Shown one piece after another: positions 24,767 through 28,568 of a DNA stretch of 28,568 bases. This DNA is from Bacteroidota bacterium. Its GTDB lineage: Bacteria; Bacteroidota; Bacteroidia; Chitinophagales; Chitinophagaceae. The stretch spans positions 1-28,568 of the forward strand of contig JAEYOL010000015.1 in the NCBI GenBank assembly GCA_023411775.1. Direction: 5' to 3'. A program made the translations under genes and the position numbers. Positions within the stretch are counted from its first letter, which is position 1. The number at the start of each line of letters is the position of its first letter. The notes under the pieces are model-generated. The model saw only the letters and a list, made by a program, of their open reading frames with translations, was not told the DNA's origin and searched no databases.

Positions 24767-26062
24767 TTAGAGCTTTATAAATTCCACCCTGCGGTTCAAT
24801 ACTTTCCCCTCTTTCGATTTATTGTCGGCGATGGGTTGTGTTTCACCCTTTCCTTCTGATTCCAGTCGACCGGCATCTATACCAAATTCATTGATCAGCA
24901 AATCTTTTACGGCCTGGGCTCTTTTTTTCGACAGCTCCATATTCGCATTATCATCGCCATCGCTGCTGGTATGACCCACAACCTTCACACGGATGGATCC
25001 GTTTTCTTTCAATACAGAAGCGATATCCTTTACCACCGCGTAAGATTCGGGCTTGATGACTGCGGATTGAAAATCGAAGAGGATACCTGTAGTAGAGAAC
25101 TTGCCTTCTTCCACTAGTTTATGTCTTGTGTCCGGTTTGCCGGTTGCTACTTTGATATTGCTGATATAGATCGCATATTGGTTTTCGGCATAGTTGGTAC
25201 TTCCCACCTGGAAATAGATCTGGTTCATGATGACACCAAGGGGCACTGCTTTGGGTGCATCAAATAACTTTTCTTCGTTGATCCAGAGACGATACCTTTC
25301 TTTTTGCACCTGGATTGCAATATGCACAGGTTTGCCATAATAGTCCTGGAGAGGTTCGTAGGCTTTTGGATCACCGGAATAATGCGGGTTACCCTTCACA
25401 AATGAATTGACCCTGGCTTTCGAAGATTTGACTTCGGCCGGCATGATGGTAGTTACAACCGAGGCATATTTCTTATTTCCTTTCAGGAAAGCGTTGTCGG
25501 TGGTGGGTTCCCCATTAGTAGAAAACAATCCTACATAAAATTCGGGGAACATCCAGCCGGTATTTTTCAATTGTAGTATCAGGTCAAATTCGACAGTATA
25601 GTTTTCACCAAATTCTTTCTGGTTGGAGGAGAGATAAACAAACGGCTTGTGGAGGCGAAGCCAGTTACCGGGGTATTTATCAAGTGTGGTAACTTCACCA
25701 CTGCCGCTGGTATTCCAGTTGGTGGGAAGTTCCGCCAAAGCCTCTCCCTCGAAATTGTCATAGTAGAGGATCTGGTCACCCGGTATAAAATCATATTTTT
25801 TAAAGCTCTTTGGAGCGTTATCTACAGGGTGTTCGGCTGGGGTGGATTTGTTTTCTGAAGATGCAGGTTCTGATGCTGGTGCGGAGGCGGTGGTTTTCTT
25901 ACCCTCGATCTCGTCCAGCGATTTGTCGATCTCTTTATCAATTTTGTTATCAACACGTTGTTTGGCCTTGTTTTTTACCTTGTTCATGAGACCGCCAAGT
26001 TGTGCCTCTACGGTAAATGGAAGCACGGCAATCAGAAGTGCGACCAGGATCTTTCTGTTCAT
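24767..26062 (-). CDS. OmpA-C-domain protein with N-terminal jelly-roll region
   Basis: This 431-residue exported protein has a signal peptide at 1-20 (ends VEAQ). A short helical, Lys/Glu-rich segment at about 22-56 (KNKAKQRVDNKIDKEIDKSLDEIEG) may form a coiled coil, and a Ser/Pro/Ala linker runs to about 85. A beta-sandwich region (about 93-315; DQILYYDNFEGEALAELPTNW, YTVEFDLILQL) resembles LamG/3-keto-disaccharide-hydrolase folds without visible catalytic residues. The OmpA C-terminal domain (about 330-431) has VVGHTSSDGDDNANMELSKKRAQAV and NRRVEF, the peptidoglycan-binding type. There is no beta-barrel. It likely tethers a binding module to the cell wall. Confidence 0.88.
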   Translation of the reverse strand: MNRKILVALLIAVLPFTVEAQLGGLMNKVKNKAKQRVDNKIDKEIDKSLDEIEGKKTTASAPASEPASSENKSTPAEHPVDNAPKSFKKYDFIPGDQILYYDNFEGEALAELPTNWNTSGSGEVTTLDKYPGNWLRLHKPFVYLSSNQKEFGENYTVEFDLILQLKNTGWMFPEFYVGLFSTNGEPTTDNAFLKGNKKYASVVTTIMPAEVKSSKARVNSFVKGNPHYSGDPKAYEPLQDYYGKPVHIAIQVQKERYRLWINEEKLFDAPKAVPLGVIMNQIYFQVGSTNYAENQYAIYISNIKVATGKPDTRHKLVEEGKFSTTGILFDFQSAVIKPESYAVVKDIASVLKENGSIRVKVVGHTSSDGDDNANMELSKKRAQAVKDLLINEFGIDAGRLESEGKGETQPIADNKSKEGKVLNRRVEFIKL

Positions 26063-26290
26063 AGCGATGAAGTTTAATTGTTCGGGTAAAACTATAGATG
26101 GCAGCTTCCGCGGCGAACAGGATCGTGCTCGAATTGAATAAAATGGATGTTGAAATGAAGAAAATGAAACAGGAGGTTATTGGTGCCGGTAAATTTTTTC
26201 CATTTCCATGGTAATTATGGTTTTTTTTAAAACGGATTCGTTTGTATTTATCCAGGAGAAGATCGTTTATGCCTAAGTACGGGATTGCTG
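26063..26290. other. Spacer upstream of the OmpA-like gene
   Basis: These 228 bases precede the minus-strand OmpA-like gene and contain its likely promoter: on the minus strand TAGTTTTA at 26087-26094 is one base off the TAnnTTTG box, with only a weak TTC box upstream. The rest is AT-rich, with an eight-T run on the plus strand near 26221-26228. No gene is supported. Confidence 0.4.
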
Positions 26291-26826
26291 GCATAAAGCG
26301 TCCCGATGGGACGTGGGTGTCTTTGGTTTAAATATTTTTTACCCTTAAGTGGTTTTGATGGGACTCGGGTAACTTTGGTTTGGATATTTTCTACCCACAA
26401 GGCGTTCCGATCGGACGCGGGTAACATTGGTTTAGATATTTTCTACCCACAAGGCGTCTCGGTGGGACGCGGGTGTCTTTGGTTTGGATATTTTCTACCA
26501 ATAAAGCGTCCCGATGGGACGCGGGTGTCCCTGGTTTTAATGTTCGCTACTCATACAGTGTTCCGATGGAGCGATGGTGTTTCGGGTACGAATGATTTTC
26601 TACCCATAAAGCATCTAGATAGGTCACAGGAGTATCGGTTTGAATATTTTTTTCTCTTACACCGTCCCGATGGGGCGAAGACGACTAATTGGATCGAATC
26701 TCCGGAACCAACCGACGAATTATGGGCTGGATTCCATGAGCAAACGAATTCCCGTCCCATCGGGACGGTTTATGGGTAGAATCACAATGGGCATCAGGAA
26801 CCCCGTCCTGTAGGGACGGTTTATGC
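26291..26826. repeat. 52-bp tandem repeat array with inverted terminal copies
   Basis: Units of 52 bp start at 26293, 26345, 26397, 26449, 26501 and 26553. The sixth is 53 bp; a seventh begins at 26606 and an eighth at 26658, both degenerate. Each good unit holds a hairpin CGTCCC-GAT-GGGACG, then a G-rich GCGGGTGTC word, then TTTGGTTTGGATATTTTCTA and CCC. Two copies of the hairpin plus flank (26751-26779 and 26804-26826) are inverted relative to the rest, so the element is bounded by oppositely oriented copies. The period is not a multiple of three, and the frame 26306-26779 through it is open only because all three phases of the unit lack stops. It is not a CRISPR array (no distinct spacers). 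Confidence 0.85.
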
Positions 26827-26870
26827 AATGTCTGGCCTTGGGAAATGTATTAAAATAAGAAAGCTAATTT

Positions 26871-27830
26871 TTACTTCAATGAATTCACGACATTTTGTGG
26901 ATGACCATTTATGAATGCAACCAGGTTTTCATATGATGCTTTCATCAATCGCGATCTTGCTTCTGCTGTGGCCCAGGCTATATGAGGGGTAATAAGACAA
27001 TTTTTAGCCTTAATAAGCGGATTATCTAAAGGTGGCGGCTCGATAGATAATACATCAACCCCCGCCCCGGCAATCCACCCATTATTTAGCGCTTCTGCCA
27101 AATCCTTTTCATTTACCAACGGGCCGCGGCTTGTATTGATCAAAAACGCGGATGGTTTCATCAATTGAAGCGTTGTTTTGTTGATAAACCCCTTATTCTT
27201 TTCTGTCAGTGGACAATTAATACTGACTACATCGCTTTCCCTGAGTAATTCATCCAGCACGACCTGCCTGGCGCCATATATCTCATCTTTTCGGCTGGGG
27301 TTGTAAAAGATAATAATCATTTCAAAGGCACGGCCAATGCGAGCTACACTTTGACCGATCTGGCCGAATCCAATAATACCAAGGGTTTTGCCGGCTAATT
27401 CAATCTGTGGTGTTACCTGGTAGGAAAAATCCGGGCTGGCTGACCATTGTCCCGCTTTTACCGATGCTGCATGTTCTGAGACATTTTGCACCATATGTAG
27501 CAGCAGCGAAAAGACCAGTTGTGAAACGGAATCTTTACTATAAGCAGGAACATTGGACACGATAATGCCTGCGCCTGAAGCGGCTTCGAGATCGATGACA
27601 TTAAATCCGGTCGCCAAAACGCCAATATATTTCAGCTCGGGAAGTTGCGCTATTATAGTTTTCGGAAGAGCAACCTTATTAGTAAGGACGGCTGTTGCCT
27701 CTTTTGCCCTTTCTATTATTTTATCAGGCGGAGTCCGGTCGTATACCTCGAAATCACCCAGATGTTTGAATCTGTCCCAGTTTAGGTCTCCGGGATTTAG
27801 AGTATATCCATCCAGAACAACAATTTTCAT
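26871..27830 (-). CDS. D-2-hydroxyacid dehydrogenase (NAD-dependent)
   Basis: This 319-residue dehydrogenase interconverts a D-2-hydroxyacid and its 2-oxoacid, of the glycerate/hydroxypyruvate reductase branch. The nucleotide fold carries GFGQIG at 154-159. The catalytic triad is visible as Arg235 (NTSRGPL), Glu264 (LSIEPPP) and His283 (TPHIAWAT). The substrate domain is residues 1-98 plus the C-terminal segment (290-319), as usual. The opening MKIVVLDGYTLNPGDLNWD is typical of D-glycerate dehydrogenase-like proteins. It is transcribed away from the DHDPS-family gene, sharing a 199-base intergenic region, so the two may be co-regulated. The exact substrate is not readable. Confidence 0.92.
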   Translation of the reverse strand: MKIVVLDGYTLNPGDLNWDRFKHLGDFEVYDRTPPDKIIERAKEATAVLTNKVALPKTIIAQLPELKYIGVLATGFNVIDLEAASGAGIIVSNVPAYSKDSVSQLVFSLLLHMVQNVSEHAASVKAGQWSASPDFSYQVTPQIELAGKTLGIIGFGQIGQSVARIGRAFEMIIIFYNPSRKDEIYGARQVVLDELLRESDVVSINCPLTEKNKGFINKTTLQLMKPSAFLINTSRGPLVNEKDLAEALNNGWIAGAGVDVLSIEPPPLDNPLIKAKNCLITPHIAWATAEARSRLMKASYENLVAFINGHPQNVVNSLK

Positions 27831-27937
27831 ACGTTGGCTATTTAAGGTAGTAATGAGCTAATAATTTGCCGAAAAACGAATTTGCGTGATTGCCAATAGT
27901 ATTGATATTTCAGGCCAAATTTTAATACCCGGCATAT

Positions 27938-27951
27938 TATATTTAAATATA
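27938..27951. promoter_or_regulatory. 14-bp perfect palindrome TATATTTAAATATA
   Basis: The palindrome lies about midway between the divergent dehydrogenase (starts 27830, minus) and the DHDPS-family gene (starts 28030, plus). A perfect AT palindrome in such a position could be the operator of a dimeric regulator acting on both genes. AT-rich spacers produce such palindromes by chance, so this is a modest call. Confidence 0.35.
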
Positions 27952-28029
27952 GTAAGCCCGGAGGAACTTTTTTCCGTCTACGAGTTTTTGACGTAAGTTT
28001 ATCATTTAAGAAATAAAACATCCCGATTT

Positions 28030-28568
28030 ATGAGCAACATCAACTGGCAGGGCGTTTACCCGGCCATGCTTACCCCTTTCACAGCCGACGACAAAATTGA
28101 CTTTGCATTTTTAGAGAAGAATATATCGGCCCAACTGAATGCAGGTTCCGAGGGACTGATCTTTGCTGGCTCGCTGGGCGAAGCCAGCACGCTGGAACAG
28201 GAGGAAAAGATCCAATTGATCGTATATGCTACTGAGCTGGTGAAAGGAAAAGTACCGGTTGTACTGACGATTGCTGAACAGGCAACACGTGCTGCCGTCA
28301 AGCTTGCGGAGCAGGCGGAAAAGAATGGCGCTTCCGGTTTGATGGTCCTGCCTCCAATGCGTTATAAATCTGATGACCGCGAAACCGTAGAGTATTTCAA
28401 AACAATTGCAGGCAGCACTTCGCTTCCGATCATGGTGTACAACAATCCCGTTGATTATAAAATCGAAGTCACGCCTGCTATGTTCGATCAACTGGCTAAA
28501 ATTCCCACAATAGAATCTGTAAAGGAATCGACGCGGGATGTGACCAATATTGTAAGGATGCGTAATCG
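28030..28568 (+). CDS. Dihydrodipicolinate synthase/N-acetylneuraminate lyase family protein (3' end outside window)
   Basis: The first 179 residues of a class I aldolase/lyase TIM barrel are present, and the frame is open to the window end. Landmarks are GVYPAMLTPF at the first strand, GSLGEAST (47-54; the GTTGE-type carboxylate site), Tyr137 in MVYNNP, and the Schiff-base Lys165 in ESVKEST. True DapA would normally have GTTGES; here the Ser-Leu-Gly-Glu variant suggests another member. One guess is 1-pyrroline-4-hydroxy-2-carboxylate deaminase of hydroxyproline breakdown, which I remember from similar Bacteroidota sequences; downstream genes would settle it. It is divergent from a D-2-hydroxyacid dehydrogenase. 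Confidence 0.9.
   Translation, partial: MSNINWQGVYPAMLTPFTADDKIDFAFLEKNISAQLNAGSEGLIFAGSLGEASTLEQEEKIQLIVYATELVKGKVPVVLTIAEQATRAAVKLAEQAEKNGASGLMVLPPMRYKSDDRETVEYFKTIAGSTSLPIMVYNNPVDYKIEVTPAMFDQLAKIPTIESVKESTRDVTNIVRMRN

Noticed and set aside
26306..26779. 157-codon open frame on the plus strand with repeated peptides (GRGCLWF, DGTRV)
   Set aside because: It lies wholly inside the 52-bp array; the peptide repeats are the three phases of the DNA unit, and there is no signal of selection for protein.
26291..26826. Possible CRISPR array
   Set aside because: The entire 52-bp unit is repeated; there are no unique spacers between short conserved repeats and no cas genes nearby.

Overview
The window reads as chromosome of a Bacteroidota bacterium, most likely Chitinophagaceae. 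The grounds are a SusC/SusD pair with its own ECF sigma factor and FecR-type anti-sigma factor, many short lipoproteins with an SxC or AxC lipobox, DUF4843 and PKD-like lipoproteins, and upstream boxes fitting the Bacteroidota promoter (TTG about 18 bases ahead of TAnnTTTG) in place of E. coli-type -35/-10 boxes. Genus is inference from memory of gene families. No rRNA, tRNA, CRISPR array, transposase or phage gene was seen.

Region 1 (1-14491, + strand) is one long uptake locus: the C-terminus of an ECF sigma factor, FecR anti-sigma, a SusC-type TonB-dependent transporter with an N-terminal STN signalling domain, SusD lipoprotein, DUF4843 lipoprotein, PKD-like lipoprotein, and two tandem paralogous exported zinc metalloproteases (HExxHxxGxxH plus a Met-turn). 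No glycoside hydrolase is present, so the likely substrate is peptide or protein, not glycan. The STN domain, FecR and sigma factor would let the occupied transporter switch on its own operon. The second protease gene carries a single-base frameshift near 13842-13853 that removes its last quarter.

Region 2 (14743-19711, + strand) holds a two-PKD-domain lipoprotein, a 620-base spacer rich in short 'cacggattacacgg'-type repeats, and a small regulated module: an AraC-family regulator, a two-TM small membrane protein, an HSL-family esterase and a zinc-less MDR oxidoreductase. Between regulator and module are a 21-bp-spaced direct repeat (GTCCTGT), a promoter -7 box and an inverted repeat overlapping that box. 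This is a compact candidate operator.

Region 3 (19832-26062, - strand) holds NhaA fused to an N-terminal DsbA/thioredoxin-like domain whose first active-site Cys is Ser, a carboxypeptidase-regulatory-like lipoprotein, a small lipoprotein, an M14 metallocarboxypeptidase and an OmpA-C-domain protein. They are mostly separate transcription units.

Region 4 (26291-26826) is a 52-bp-period tandem repeat array with a hairpin in each unit and two inverted copies at its right end. Because 52 is not a multiple of three, it stays open in a spurious 157-codon frame.

Region 5 (26871-28568) has a D-2-hydroxyacid dehydrogenase (-) divergent from a DHDPS-family aldolase/lyase (+, cut by the window end). 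A 14-bp perfect palindrome lies in the shared intergenic region.

No wholly new system is evident. The strongest oddities are the frameshifted protease, the NhaA fusion with a degenerate redox motif, the repeat array, and the operator-like region downstream of the AraC gene.
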